Below, piece after piece: positions 9,722-22,124 of a stretch of DNA of 39,692 nucleotides. The notes under the pieces are model-generated. The model worked only from the letters and a program-made list of their open reading frames with translations. It made no database searches and had not been told where the DNA came from. The stretch covers positions 1 through 39,692 of the forward strand of contig JABANP010000485.1 in NCBI GenBank assembly GCA_013115135.1, read 5' to 3'. Position 1 is the first letter of the stretch. Each line of letters begins with the position of its first letter. A program made the position numbers and the translations under genes. The stretch is from Perkinsus olseni. Taxonomy: Eukaryota; Perkinsozoa; Perkinsida; Perkinsidae.

Positions 9722-12700
9722 ATGTCCTCTGAACCCGAACCAGGCCAACAGCCTAATTTCGTGGCGCGTGACGGTAAACGCCGTACGAAGCCGCCACCAC
9801 CGCCTCCTAGAAGGAAGAAGCTCCCTGGAGTGACTAGTCGACGATCGTCGGGATCGAAGAGCGACGGAGCGGAGGATACCACGGCTGAGGCTAATCCAGG
9901 TCATACAGAATATCGATCACCAATCGTATCATCGAAATACTGTAGAAAAGGAATCTTATACTCGAGCTACTGGCGTTTCCGGGTCGACCTCATCGGACTT
10001 CGGCACGCGTGTCGAAGATTCCTCCTGTATGAGTGTGTGATAATCATTATGACGAGTAGCATTTTTCGGACCACCTTGGGTGAGGTCCCGTAAAGCGTGT
10101 CTACATCTTAGTTGATGATATGCCTCCTGAGCTTACACTGTAGAATTCTCATTCTGAATTCATTCTCGCGGCTTTGGTGTCTCCCAAACAGATCGCTGCT
10201 GCTGCTGCTGTTGGTGTTATATCGCCCATCTCTTGTCGTTCATCACCTCCTTTCAGATTTCTCAGCTCTGCTGGAGGAGCTCCGATGTACACAATCACTC
10301 TCATCGCTAGTCAACGCCCCGACGGACATCGAGGTCACCAAGGGCCAAGGGCTTTCCTTGCTCATCATCAGTCGTCTCGACCTTTCCCCGTCGTGAGATC
10401 GTTACTATGAAAGATTCTCTGTAATGTCTTCAGATAGCCCCAGAGGGAGGAGGCAGCGAGGCAGCCTCGGGAACTCAGTCTATCGGTGGTAATCTGCTGG
10501 CTGTTTTGGGAGCATCAGGGAAGTCAGTAGCAGCCGGACAAGCTGGGCAGGCTAGTAATACTATCACCACCGGGGATGGTCGGGGCTCCGGTGGGCAATA
10601 GACGGTCTAGACGGTCGGACGGTTCGCCGAAGTAGTATTAACATTGATATTGTACAGCATTAAACTGTATAGCGATAATATTTTTGCAAACTTTTATTAT
10701 ATCAATAATTACCGGCTTTAGCGCAGTATTAACATTGGTTGTTGGCTGAAAACAATCGTAGTAGCCGTACTCTGGCTTGGCTCTGGCTACCTTGCTTAAT
10801 ACTACCCGTATGTTCTTCTTCACATCATCTTCCATCGCGTGTCGGCAACTTTCTTACTCGCTCCTGCCCCACAGGCCTGTACTCCGCCCCTACCCCGGCA
10901 GCATACGCCACAGCAAGCGGTACTCTGTCGGCCGAGTCCAGTCAGATGATCAGGCCATTGCTGGACCTCCCCCCATCGGAAGCCTTGGCTATGCTACCTC
11001 CATTGGAGCCTACTGAGGGCGTTAGTTTTGACCAGTAAAGGGTATCAAGTTAAAACCCTCCATCATCGCTCCATGTCCAAGGTACCTGAGCACGCTGGCT
11101 CCGGGTTTTACGGGCACCACGACCAAGAAGGAAGAAGGGGATAATGACTCCCCCGGGCTGAAGAGAAGGTCCCCCTCCTCCTCATCATCGTCATCTGGCG
11201 GAGTGCACTTGAAAGGAGTTCCCGATGTCTACTTCCACGAGGACTATGATATCGCCCAGTCCTCAGTGTTCGCTGGTAAGGTTGGATCCGCCCGGCGATC
11301 GAAACGAAGCAAAAGTCGTTTGCAGTAGAGTAGGTCGATGGTGAATCGATGGTGAATGTTCATCCCACAACAGCATCATTCTTCCAAGCTTTGGATTCCT
11401 AATTTTTCTGCTGTATCTGGTTACCCTCTGGTGTATCTGGTCGCTGTGCGTGTGTAGAAGTAATCTCTACTCACTAGAGTCTACTGTGACCGTATTCAAC
11501 TATGAATTTATTCCACGGTTGAAACGGAAATTCTACGGAAATTTTCTACAAATTTTTTTGTTGTCTTCAAGAGCAGCTGTTCTTGGGTGGAATATTGTTA
11601 CAGTTGGACGGACGTCGCTGTCTGCCCTCGATCTTCCCAAGCTGGCTGCTCACTATCGCTATCCGGAAGTTACTCAGGTCGATCCTTGCGGTCGTTGATG
11701 ACGAAGCAAGACGAGTTGAACTCTCAACTGGCCCAGCAGCTCGATACTGTTGAGGTATGGATGGGCAGCCTCTGCTTTTCTGACGGTTCCCGTACAGGTT
11801 CACCTCGCATCGAAGTTGAGTAATTTCGATGAGCTGTTGGGCTCTCTGAGGGACCTAGGCAGCATTCAGGCGGACATAGTGCAGGTAGGTGGGTCGGTGG
11901 TGATTGATGGTGATGATGCTAGTCGACTGCAACAGGCTCGGTCGACTGTCGGAACATGCCGGGGTTCTGTCAAGGAATTGCAATCGGGGTGCCTCCAGCC
12001 TGATTTTCAACTGGCTAGGTGCCTCAGAAGGAGAGCCAGGTTGAACAAAGTAAGATACGAATGAGCAGGGGGATCGGCTATGGGCTTTGTTATCGCTACT
12101 TCCATTATGATGTATCGTGTTTGTATAATGAGTTACTAGTTAAGGTAGAGTCTTCGTGAATAGTTATATGCGTTCGCATTGGTGTGGTATTGGCGGTGTG
12201 ATATGTTGTATATTGAATGGAAGGGCTTTCGTCAACTGCTGCATAAAGTCATCGCTAGGCTTTCAATTATCGTTCGATACGATCGGCTGATTATCATATA
12301 AATTCGGCGGTGTACATAATAGCAGTGATGACCAGGATCTTCTTGCTCGCTCTCGGCACTAATGCGAACTGGGCGGTACTACAGTGGATGATTTTCATCA
12401 CTTCTCTCGCCTCTACGCCACCGCCCATCCACACTAGCAGTACTCTGCTGCATCCCTCAGCTTGATGGCATCGTCTTGCTATTCTCATCGGGAGCCTCGC
12501 CAACTCTGTGTATCGTCACCCGTTGTATAGATATGTCGGCTGTTGATGGGCATGCGTACAGTGGAGGAGGTGTACACTAACCTTAGTGGGGTCATTCAGA
12601 ATGGGGAGTTCTTGGATGCACTCGACTTGATAGAAAAGGTAAGGGCGGCCGATCATTGAAGTATCGCCTGATGGCATCGTTCCGACTGGAGAGGTCCGTA

Positions 12701-15700
12701 GCTCCCACTCTTTTCATAGGACTTCTCTTTACCCTCTCAGTGCTGTTGCACGCCATCCGCCGCTACCGTGGTGGTTTTATATCAAAACCATCACTCCGTT
12801 GCTCTGTCTTTGTCAGGTCCGTCGACTACTACAAGATGAGTTGGGGGGCATAGCGGCAGTCAGGAGCATACGGAAATCGCTGGATGATAATATTAAAGTA
12901 TAATCGATCGCCTGATCGATTTGTGGTATCCTTGAGATGTTCAGGTTATTGACAAGAACATCGAGTCTGAATTTATCGATGTTTGTAGCGCTGGTGTTGT
13001 TGTCGTTTTGGATTCCTCCAAAATTACAATCCCCGAGGCCCGGCAAAACCTTGCTGATAGGCTGAGTCGGGAGAAAGTGTTGGAGGCGATGAGCAGGTGA
13101 TGGCGAGGGAGCAGCATCCCTGTCATCGATAGCCTTTCTGACACCCTAGAGTTGCTCGCGTGATTGCAATTGTCGATGATGCCTCTAAAGTACTCTCAAC
13201 CCGGTTAACTGAGTATCGCAGCAGTATCGTAATCGAGTTAACACTGACCCAGTCATCGTCTATCAATCTGTTCGTTTCAAGATTCCCTTGGTACTACTCA
13301 TCTATTGTCCGTGTTATTGAATCAGGCGCCATCTGCTGTCTTCGACTATCCAGACTGACCTGCGTGACACCCTGTTGACGAGGGCGCGGCGGCTGGTGAA
13401 GAAAATAGCGCAACTGAGCTCAGCCAGGCTCATCCAGGAGAGTAAGGAGGCGAGGATTCGTGTATTGCAGCAGTTGTTGAGTGATCCTATCTCAGGTCGA
13501 GCGGCGGTGAATGGAGTATCGAGCTCTGAGGATGCCCGCGGTGGGGGCGGCACGACGACAGACGGGGCAGGAGACTTGAGTAGCTGTTAGTTGCTGTTCG
13601 GGTGTGGCGTGATGGTCGTGTTGCTCAGAGCCTGCCACTTCCCGACGCTCCACCACTGGGCGGCTGGAGAGGGCCTTGGGCCAGCTGAATTCGGAGCAGC
13701 TGCTGACCCTGTGGAGTGAGCTGATGGGTGCCGCTGTCGAAGTAGCCCGAGGATTGCAGTGGTTGGATCAACAGCTTACTCAATACTATACACCTGATGA
13801 TGGTAAGAGCATCGTTACTATCAATCTACGTGATGGGAAAACTTCAGATAACGTGGCGGCCTCGAAGGACAGGGATGGCATTGATCTGCGTGGACAGGTC
13901 CAGAGGGTTGCTGCAGCGGTCATGCAGGCTGTACTCGTGAGGTGAGATGATGCAAGAGTGGGGTGACCTGAGCCTGGCAGGCTCAGTCTGCTTGTGAATT
14001 ATAAGGCCAGGCTGCCTGGCCAAGTTTCACAAGTTGTGAATGGTTTTCTGTCGGAGATGAAGCCAGTAATCCAGTTCACCCATTAGTTTCATACCACACT
14101 CTGCTTGCAACAGCTGATGGCACGAGCTCACTAATGTTTTTTGATACCGATGGGGCTGATGGCTCGGGGGAATGAGTGATATCAGCCATAGCTGACATCA
14201 AACTGGAAACTGATATTATGAGCCATGCAGTATCGGTTTATAACGGCGAATGGCAGAGTTTGAGCGAGCAGTCAACCCGTTCCCGCTGACAGTTGGCCGT
14301 TATAGTGGAGTACAGGAAGCTACGTGAAAAGGAAGTCCATAAGCGATTATCGGCTCCGCCGACGGTGAACCGACGGCCTGTATCGCTAGAGCGGGGATGA
14401 ACCTTGGTACCTGAGTGACCTGCTGCGGCAGCCATATTTGGCATGGCAGAATCACTTGAGGTCCTCAGCCTTAGAGAGGACGAAAGAGGATCTCAAGGTC
14501 CAAGTTGGACCACTACTGCGCGGGCTACGACTGAAGGGCCTAGGAGTCTCCAGTGAAGGGCAGTTGGAAAATACGAACCTGCCCAAGGTTCCTGTTCAAA
14601 CAACATCCTACATCAGGCGCGGTGACCACGGAATTCACGGAAAAACCCCGTCTGGCGTCCGATGCGCGTAGCAGTGGTCAGCAGAGTGAACAGGTTTATT
14701 CTAAGGAGCTGTGAGCGTTAGGGTGCTCATGAGGAGCTGAATCCTTCTCCCACGGATGACGAGAGGAAGAAGCAAATCGAATTGCTAGAATATTACTTTC
14801 TATCATCCTCAGAGATGGACTACCCGAGCATCTTTATAGCCCAGGATAAAGGAACTTCGGCGAAGGAGAGATTAAGTTCAATATGAAGCGGTTCGATTGG
14901 CATCTCGTTTGCTCCTTGGGTTGCATTGCAATCGTTTCAAAAAGGATTACACTCCACGATAATCGTGGCATGATTTCAAGGCGTTCCGATTCAGATATTC
15001 TGAAAAGACGGTTCTTTAAGGATCTCGAACTCTAAAGAGCTCTCGCGATGAAGTTCCTGTGCATTCCTGTTTCTTGTGCATTCTCTGTGTTGAAGTCTTG
15101 AACAGTCGACTGTGAACTTCAGTCGACTAAACCGCCCCGCTGTGCTGCTCAGCAAAATAGGGTGGTATAGCAAAGCAAGGTTTTCTGATGTTAAAAAAAC
15201 TTTTCCGCCGCGGCAAACAGCTCTTTCCCGCTGGCTGGGGTATTCGCGTATATCGTCATGCATTCAGATGCGGCCAAGTGCTCCAGCTTCGGCAAAATCG
15301 CAATAGTCTGATGTCTCCCGAAGATCTAGGAAAGATGATCTCAATGTAAGATCTCCTTACAATCGCTTCTTACAGATATCGTCCTTTCAATTACTCAGAA
15401 CCAATACCGCTTTATCTGAGAAGGTCGCGCCCTGCTTCGATTCCTGGACCAACCGTACCACAGATGGTCAGAAATCGGCTGACGTTACCGGCGTGCCGGG
15501 AGGAGCCAATCTGTCGGCTATTGTCCTCCAGCAGGCGAAGCTTGCAGTGGAGGAGATTCATCAGGTAAGGCGGGTATGGACGGGGGTACCATTTTCCTAT
15601 GGACTGGAGGGATCGATGACCGTTTGAAGTTACTATTTTCTGATACAGCCATGAGGAGAAGTGCTCAATGGTGTTCTGCTACTTTCTCTCTTTCAGGCGA

Positions 15701-16921
15701 ATGTAGCTCAAGCGAATCTGCTATTAGAGCGAGAGAAGTGGGAGAGAACAGACGTACCTGCTCACTTCGAGTCAAGAGTGCTCTCCAAGTTCTTGCCCGA
15801 AGGACATGAGGTCGAAGATGGCAGTACATCGGGCGAAGACCAGAAGCAGCAGGGGAAAGATTCCACTGGCCGGGGTCGGCGGTATCTGGTCCTCCCGGAA
15901 GATCAAGGTTCCTTCCTGGTGGTCCCGGCAGGCCTCGGTATCCTAGAGCTCATCGCTGTCTATCTTGATGTAGCGCGCGCCCTGCCGCAATTGGCGACTG
16001 ACGCCGCAGTACGTCTGACGTCGATGTTGCGGTTGGCTAACGGGCAGATTGAGAAGTTGCTGCTCGAAGGGCAGGCGGTGTCGTCAGGGTCGAGGAAGAC
16101 GGTGACGGCCACGAACTTGGCTTTGACCTATCAGACCATCGATATGTTGTCGAGTGTTTTACCCTTGGTAGCCAACACGCTGGAGTCGATCGCAGGGAGC
16201 AAGGGTGGACCTGGGATACGCACTGTTTTGGAGGATCTGCTGTACCGATTGAAGGCGGAGATGTCTGAGCATAAGGGCAACCTCATGAGGAAACTCGGAG
16301 ATATTTTAGTAGAAAGATTCGACCATCATTGTGCAAAGTGGCTGTCGGCAGAGAAGGCCAGTCGAGCCGGCAAGAGGACGGGCCCGAATGTACTGAAGAT
16401 AGTGAACGACGTGAGCAGCATGCATAGGGTGTTGATGAAGTCCCTCTCGCCCAAGTGTGTGGAACTTATTTTCTCCCGGGTCTTTGTCGATTTCGGTTCA
16501 CGCTTTGAAGCCAGGCTGTTGAAGGAGAAGGATAAGGTTGATGATGCTACTGTGCTTGAGTCTTGGCGGACGAGCATTCTAGCGGACCTGGGCCAGATGG
16601 TTGTCAAGCTGCGCCCCATTGCAGACATCAGAGCAAGGATGGAGGCTAGTGTGAAAGAGATGCTGAGTATAACCGACAGGTATGAGATCGTCGTGCTTCA
16701 GTTGTGGTACGGTTGTTGACCTCAGGATACTTCCTCCGAAGGACGGAGAAGCCCCTTCTGGCGATATATTGCAGCTGTTGGACCAGGCTGAGGATGGACC
16801 TAAGTCGACAAGCAGCAGCGAGGAAGAGGCGCCTGCTGACGCTCCCACTACACCGCCCGCTGCTGCCCCTGCTGCCGCCCCTGCTGCCGCCCCTGCTGCC
16901 GCCCCTGCTGCAGGGGACTAG
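9722..16921 (+). CDS. VPS54: VPS54, subunit of the GARP tethering complex
   Basis: Multi-exon gene whose product follows VPS54 throughout. GARP tethers endosome-derived vesicles at the trans-Golgi. A disordered Pro/Lys-rich start (MSSEPEPGQQPNFVARDG) leads to GVPDVYFHEDYDIAQSSVF. Next come QLAQQLDTVEVHLASKL, a coiled helical part (SGVIQNGEFLDALDLIEK), LLQDELGGIAAVRSIRK, and the C-terminal VPS54 domain (EREKWERTDVPAHFESRV, GSRKTVTATNLALTYQTID). Firm exons: 10875-11034, 11082-11275, 11678-11754, 11798-11884, 11936-12049, 12531-12638, 12817-12897, 12945-13096, 13354-13579, 13629-13802, 15376-15564, 15697-16679, 16726-16921. Exons in 9722-10590 and 13850-15370 are less certain. It ends in a poly-Ala/Pro tail. 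It is the only copy with all conserved blocks; the degenerate copies lie downstream. Confidence 0.9.
13970..13991. repeat. hAT-style 22-bp excision scar, W = GAGCCTGC
   Basis: Reads the first 7 bases of W, the reverse complement of W, then the last 7 bases of W, with one mismatch in the final part. It lies in a VPS54 intron. A separate single-base-loop hairpin with 8-bp arms lies at 14005-14021. Confidence 0.65.
14954..14975. repeat. hAT-style 22-bp excision scar, W = CCACGATT
   Basis: The 7+8+7 structure has one mismatch (CATGAT for CACGAT in the right part). It lies in a poorly resolved intron region of VPS54. Confidence 0.65.
16858..16913 (+). repeat. 12-bp tandem repeat encoding a Pro-Ala-Ala-Ala tail
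   Basis: CCTGCTGCCGCC is repeated in frame near the VPS54 stop codon. The duplicate at 29360-29398 has fewer units, so the array changes length between copies. Confidence 0.85.
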
Positions 16922-17149
16922 TTGTTTTCAACTCTCATGAGGCTGTTGTTTTCTTCGAATCGCCGCCGCCGCAGAGGTGATGATGATGTAACATTTATCC
17001 TCTACCATTGAAGTAGCTCGATGTTTAATTTCGATGATGGAGTCTTTACCGATCTAAGTTGTCACACAGGGCAAGGATGAAAAGGAGCTGACTGCGTAAC
17101 CTCTCGTGGATGCAGTAGCGATAGACTATAAAATTGTTGCCTTCCTCCC

Positions 17150-17745
17150 TGTCATCTTCGTGTAGATGAAGCTGGATAAGCCCCTGTACACAGCTGAGTG
17201 GCGGTCGATAACTTCATGTGACGGAGATGTGTTCTAAGATTTTTCATTATAACAGCAGTGCTGACAGGTTCGATCATCGCAGTTGGTGTTGCTGAGAAGA
17301 AATGAGTTGAGGTAGCCCAGTTAACCGGCGGTGTCGACCTCCTGCGGGTCAACCCCAGGGGTCAACTAGGGGTGACTCGTTGTCGCTGAGGAAGGACAGC
17401 CAAGGTTTGAGTCACACCGTGTGACAGTAGAACCTGAGCCTGGCTGAGCTGGGTCGACGTCCTCCTCAATTTGGAAGTACTGACGAACACGATGAGCGCT
17501 GCGGACGGAAGACGATACAATTAGTGATGAAACGCTACCGTGACGATCACCTCTACTGACCGTAATGTCTAGTTGACGAAGCGTGTGTCCATTAGCGCAG
17601 TCCGGTGTGGACCGCCAGTGTCGTATGGACTCCCTCGACTTGAACAATTTGGCAATCCCTGAGAGCCTCAAGAGAGATGGGATATAGAGGTGGGGAGGTA
17701 GCCAATCGAGGAGAGAGGTCGTAGCTCTTATGGCATCATGGTTCA
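17150..17745 (+). pseudogene. Fragment of the P​IH1-domain gene
   Basis: The plus strand around 17400-17700 aligns by eye with the PIH1 exons at 23934-24152. For example GTATGGACTC followed by GACTTGAACAATTTGG matches GTATGGACTCTCTGGACGTG, and TCCTCAATTTGGAAGTACTG matches the VFNPEVL-coding region. The frame is lost and no start remains. The long minus-strand frames here are shadows. The same fragment recurs at 29630-30226. Confidence 0.6.
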
Positions 17746-17977
17746 CGCCCCTGCCAAGCTCAAGTCAGCGTGCGAGCGCCGTTTTCCTGTAGCGAATTCT
17801 CTCTAACGATAATAGCTGAATACGTCTGTAGCGTTATGGTACTCGACACGGGGACGAGCTCATCTAGCTCCAGAGTGAAGGCAATGAAGTATGCTGTGCG
17901 GAGTCGCTGCTGAGAGATGAGCATATCATCTATCATCACTCAGTTGACACCACTGAGTCTCTCCTCTCGGCTCCTCT

Positions 17978-17998
17978 CGACTTCTCGCCGAGAAGTCG
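17978..17998. repeat. Perfect hairpin, 10-bp arms, single-base loop
   Basis: CGACTTCTCG-C-CGAGAAGTCG. It is present unchanged in the duplicate at 30458-30478, so it predates that duplication. Confidence 0.9.
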
Positions 17999-19365
17999 TT
18001 GTCGACGTGTCGTCAGTGCGCCGCACTATTCATATCCCCGATGGTATCTTTTTCAGTGTCACCAGTGCATGCAGTTATTGTTCTTCTGTGATTCTCTCGT
18101 TGAATCCGGTGACAACTACAAGATGAGCTAGGTGGGATCGCCTCGGCGCGGAGTACATGGGAGTTTGTGGATGATAATAATGAGGTAGGACTCTTACCGT
18201 AGAAGTAATCGATTGCTTGATCGACTAGTATCTTAGAATGGCTCGGGTTATCGGCAGCGGACTCCGCCGCTGTTGGACTCCGCCAAGGTCATCACCATCG
18301 CCAAGGCTCGGAAGAGAATTTCGGATCGATGGACAGGTGAGCCGGCGGCGTCTTGGCGAGGCGGCGACGCAAAGTTTCAGTACTTCACGCTCCCCGGAAC
18401 CCACCTTCCTCGGCTGTAAATTGCATACCTGCTGTTGAGGAGGGCACGGCGGATGGTCAAGAAAGTAGCGCCGCTAAGCTCAGCCACCCTCATCCAGGAG
18501 GTCAGGGCGGCGATTATGTATTTCGATCATCACTCCGGGTTTCAGGTAAATCTATGGCAATTGCATTGTCGGGCTCTGAGGATGTCCGCGGTGGAGGCGG
18601 TACGACGACAGACGGGGCAGGAGACTTGAGTGACCGCGCGTCGATCTTCGGGTGTCGGGTGATATGCAGGTGTGTTGCCCAGAGCCTGCCACTTCCCGAC
18701 GCTCCACTACTGGGCGGCTGGAGAGGGCCTTGGGCCAGCTGAATTCGGAGCAGCTGCTGACCCTGTGGAGTGAGCTGATGGGTGCCGCTGTCGAAGTAGC
18801 CCGAGGATTGCAGTGGTTGGATCAACAGCTTACTCAATACTATACACCTGATGATGGTAAGAGCATCATTTCAAGTAGCTGGTGCCCTGATAGGATTTGC
18901 TCAGATGATCATTCGATTGTGGCGTCGTCGGGGAAAAAGGATGGTGCTGATCCGCGTGGCCAGAGAGCTGCCGCATCTGTGATGCTGCATGACCGACACA
19001 GGGAGTGCGTGCTAAGTAATAAGGCGACACACTGATTGGACGGAATGCTTTCTCCTGCGGAGAGTGTGTATATAATGTATTCCTGTTTGTCTGTGGAGTA
19101 GACAGAAGTTTGGACCCCCTCCAATTGAGTATGTCAGTCAATCGTCGGCTCGAAGACGTCAAGTCGACGTCCGACGTCAAGTACCGACTCGAACCCTATG
19201 GAGTCGGTCCCATCATCGGATGGAGGTCTCGCGATGGAGGCGGAAAATGCCAATCTTGTGGACGATAGTTGACGTCATGCAGTTTATCTCAGTCTGAGAT
19301 TCTAAAATAGACTATCTGTTGGTCCAGACGGAAGAGAAATCAGCAAGATGTCATGCAATCTATGC

Positions 19366-19387
19366 TCGTCGCCGTGACGACGTTACG
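19366..19387. repeat. hAT-style 22-bp excision scar, W = TCGTCACG
   Basis: The duplicate at 31821-31828 carries a single intact W with no insert. Here the central 8 bases are the exact reverse complement of that W, and each flanking part has one transition. Net gain is 14 bases. Confidence 0.75.
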
Positions 19388-19456
19388 TGAGCGGAAGAGT
19401 ATAAAGACCTACACTCGGCGCCCGCTACACGTGTAAGAAGTCTTGATCGCTCATCA

Positions 19457-19538
19457 ACAATTCTCATTGAGAATTGTCGCCAGTTGACAACTGGCTGCCA
19501 CGAAAGGCTTGACTGGCTATTCACCGGTTGGCAACCGG
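19457..19538. repeat. Cluster of three perfect hairpins with single-base loops
   Basis: ACAATTCTCA-T-TGAGAATTGT (19457-19477), GCCAGTTG-A-CAACTGGC (19479-19495) and CCGGTTG-G-CAACCGG (19524-19538). The paralogous stretch near 31885-31960 has eroded versions of the first two and lacks the third. Confidence 0.85.
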
Positions 19539-19698
19539 CACAACTTGCAAGATGATCCAATGTTTATCTCCGTCAAGACCATCTAGCTATGGATCGTGTT
19601 GGTCTCGTTGCAACCGAGTCCTTGCGATGCAAGCCGTTGGTGCAGCGGAGATTACGGTTGGGACTATCACCTATGTCATGAGACGCGTGCTGTTATAC

Positions 19699-19720
19699 AC
19701 CAATTAAATTGGCTCAATTT
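19699..19720. repeat. Degenerate hAT-style 22-bp scar, W close to ACCAATTT
   Basis: CCAATT-A-AATTGG followed by TCAATT; two of 14 constrained positions differ. It lies within a longer insert absent from the paralogous site near 32106. Confidence 0.5.
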
Positions 19721-20927
19721 ATATAACCGTCGCCGTTATGACGGAAGGACGCATGCCTTCTCTCAATGAAAGTAATATATATCTTCAACTGCCCGATAGT
19801 CAAGTTTTACTTGAAGGGAATTCGTGTCAAGAATTCCCTGCAGCTCTCTCAGTTGGCGAATACGAGGAAGCACCAGTTTTCCACAGCAGTTTCCGCCAGG
19901 CAGAGGAGCAGTACGTGAAGCACGTTGATATGGTCACAACATGGAGGATATATCCTAGAAGGATTCTGAAGTGCAGGACAGCCATTCCGGCCTTCCTCAA
20001 GGAATTTTCGGAGTTGTGGAACTCGACTACGCTGTAAATATGAAACTACTGCAACCATTTTGGACGTGTCTAATGCATTGTCTGTGTTGAGTTTTGAAGG
20101 AGAGCTCTCCTAGACTAGGAGCTCTCCTCAAGGTTCCTGAGCCGTTGCTAAGTGGCTCATACCTACTTTGTCTAAAAGTCGGAGGTTGGTATATCCGCGC
20201 TCGAATTTATGAGTGTCCACGAGGGTTGGAGGAGGTGGAGGTCCATCCGCCCATAACCGGAGACTCACTGGTTCAAATTCTCCTATATACTTCGACTAGC
20301 ATTTCATACCAGAAGTTTCGTTGATTATACTGCGGAAAAATCTCCCAGCTCATTCTTGTGCAGTTTGATCTCTCTAGCGGGTCTCGGGAACTAACATACG
20401 CTCGTGTGCACCGTGGTGTTGCTACTAGTGCTCGGCAACCTCTGAATCTCTTCCATTCAGATGCGGCCAAGTACCCCCAGCTTCAGCAGAATAGGAGTAG
20501 TCTCCAGAGAAGCTGGACAAAATGGTCTCAAAGTGAGCTCGTCGCTCTAGTGTCGCGAATGTGCAGCGTCTCCCACTACTGCTTTGGCTGGTGACACCAC
20601 GCCATGTTTCGGCTGCTGGAGACATAATCATGCCCCGGCAAACGTGGCCGAGCCAGTGGTGTGCAACAACAGGCCGAGCTCGCAGTGGGGGAGATCCATC
20701 GGGTAGGGCGGCTGTAGCTTCGATATGAGCATGGTTTCGTCCTCTTGTATGCTCGCAGAAGCGGCAAACGCCACTTAAACAGGCATAGCGGGGCTCCTCG
20801 TGTCGAAGTAATTGTGCCAGTAGTGGTATCATACAGTTATTGCTGGTAATTGTATCTTACTATCGAACAGCAACAGCAAGGAGATGATGAACATCCCCGT
20901 TGACATCGTGTATGGAAATCGACTCAA

Positions 20928-21959
20928 CTAAAGCTTACGATAAGTTCTAATCTCGCCATCTTCCATCTGTTCTTCGATTACTTGTCGTTCTCCGCCCCAA
21001 GGAGCGTGTGAGGCCTCCTCCTTCGTTGTGGAATCAGCTTGGTCCGTCGTGAAGTACTCTTCGAATGGTATGTCAACGTAAGGTGATTTTGGTCGGAAGA
21101 TGGACTCGAGAATAATATCGCCATCAGCTTTCCTCTTTCGGCCCGCTGAGGAGTATCCGCTTGCTGGGGGACTAGCGGCTCGAGCGGCATTAAGGGGCCC
21201 AACAGATGAGCTGACCGTAGGGCTCCGTAGTGGCCCTCCTCTTCGTTCAACAGATGAGCTGATGGAAGGGCTCTGTAGTGGCCGTTCTTCTCGGTCAACG
21301 GAAGAGCTGACAGTGGGGCTCTGTAGTGGCCGCTCTTCTCGGTCAACGGAAGAGCTGACAGTAGGGCTCTGTAGGGGTCGTCCTGGGATGCTCCGGCTTC
21401 CACCATTCCATCGCGTTAAAGTCACGAAAATGTAGTCGGATTCTTCATATTCTGCCTTGCGAAAGCCCAGCACCTTGCAAAGCCCTAGGCTTATCGTGTT
21501 GTCATCATCTTGGCACACCACAGTGGTGCCTAGTGTAGCATAGGATAGATCCTCGGGGAAAGCCTCACTAACAGACTTCATTTGCCCTACAGGATTCGCC
21601 AGGTGGTAGAACTGAGGAGTCCGTCTCACCTTCCAGCACCTCCTCCGGAGATCCCCGCTCAACTGCTTGCCGTAGCGCGGGGATATCACGGGGGACATGT
21701 TCTGAACATCATAGGTGCTGCCATACAAGTGCTCGAAGTTCAACCCAATGTATCGAGAATCCTTCTGGCGTCCTGCTTCAACGTCCATTTTCAAATCCTT
21801 CAGAGAGGTTATCTTGCTCTTATCGAGATCGATGATTCTGTACGTGCCCGGCATTATCAGCGGAGCCTCCATGTTCGCCCGATACCCAGGGACTGGAGGC
21901 GATGGTGTGGGCCTGGGGAGACTCAGAAGTAGGGTTATACCGTAGAATGCGTTAGGCAT
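20928..21959 (-). CDS. Putative secreted protein of a locally multicopy family, copy 1
   Basis: Unrecognised family, intronless. I start at ATG 21959 (MPNAFYGITLLLSL), giving a signal-peptide-like hydrophobic N-terminus; the frame stays open upstream to 22124. A conserved middle follows: PGTYRIIDLDKSKITSLKDL, NPVGQMKSVSEAFPEDLSYA and SDYIFVTLTRWNGGSRSIPG. The C-terminal half is a 16-residue repeat (SPTVSSSVDREERPLQ type, four units). It ends GRKRKADGD, an acidic stretch and DGEIRTYRKL. Paralogues lie at 33357-34190 and 38059-39692. All three sit antisense, directly after a degenerate VPS54 exon. Function unknown; export is inferred only from the N-terminus. Confidence 0.75.
   Translation of the reverse strand: MPNAFYGITLLLSLPRPTPSPPVPGYRANMEAPLIMPGTYRIIDLDKSKITSLKDLKMDVEAGRQKDSRYIGLNFEHLYGSTYDVQNMSPVISPRYGKQLSGDLRRRCWKVRRTPQFYHLANPVGQMKSVSEAFPEDLSYATLGTTVVCQDDDNTISLGLCKVLGFRKAEYEESDYIFVTLTRWNGGSRSIPGRPLQSPTVSSSVDREERPLQSPTVSSSVDREERPLQSPSISSSVERRGGPLRSPTVSSSVGPLNAARAASPPASGYSSAGRKRKADGDIILESIFRPKSPYVDIPFEEYFTTDQADSTTKEEASHAPWGGERQVIEEQMEDGEIRTYRKL
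21193..21385 (-). repeat. 48-bp coding minisatellite, four units
   Basis: Each unit encodes 16 residues of the SPTVSSSVDREERPLQ type. The paralogue at 38333-38598 has six units, so the array gains and loses whole units in frame. Confidence 0.9.
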
Positions 21960-22124
21960 GATGTGGGTATCGGCGCAGGTAGGGCAAGCGAGACTGGAAA
22001 GCATGGGAGACGCCACTCTTCGTCGCGCTCGCCACCTCCGTTCAAACGCCCGACGGTTGCTGTGGGTCATGGCTGAGAAGTCCCGTCCGTACACCTGCGA
22101 TTCGATTATATCTCTCTGATCCAA

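Larger units (their letters stand above)
16201..19340 (+). repeat. Segmental duplication, copy B (paired with 28700-31800)
   Basis: From the middle of the big VPS54 exon onward, the sequence is near-identical to 28700-31800 with a nearly constant offset of about 12,480 bases. It covers the VPS54 3' end, a PIH1 gene fragment and degenerate VPS54 exons. Similarity continues, more weakly, to about 20830/33250. Confidence 0.9.
18100..20715 (+). pseudogene. Degenerate partial copy of VPS54 (middle exons)
   Basis: Recognisable copies of VPS54 exons occur in the gene's own order: the LLQDELGG exon near 18115, the next exon near 18250, the RARRLVKK exon near 18430-18630, LERALGQLNSEQ at 18668-18858, a following exon near 18905-19010, and the exon ending EIHQ near 20460-20705. 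Several frames are broken (for example TAG after ATGAGC near 18128), and exon-intron spacing has grown through insertions. It starts right after the intact VPS54 gene and a PIH1 fragment, so it derives from a tandem copying event. It is probably not functional. Confidence 0.75.

Noticed and set aside
17366..17746. A 126-codon minus-strand frame, repeated at 29846-30226
   Set aside because: The plus strand here matches exons of the PIH1 gene, so conservation between copies is explained by duplication and the frame is a shadow.
20978..21406. Second long minus-strand frame with repeats over the family gene
   Set aside because: The 48-bp repeat keeps several frames open at once; only the frame continuing into the conserved N-terminal part is shared with copy 2.
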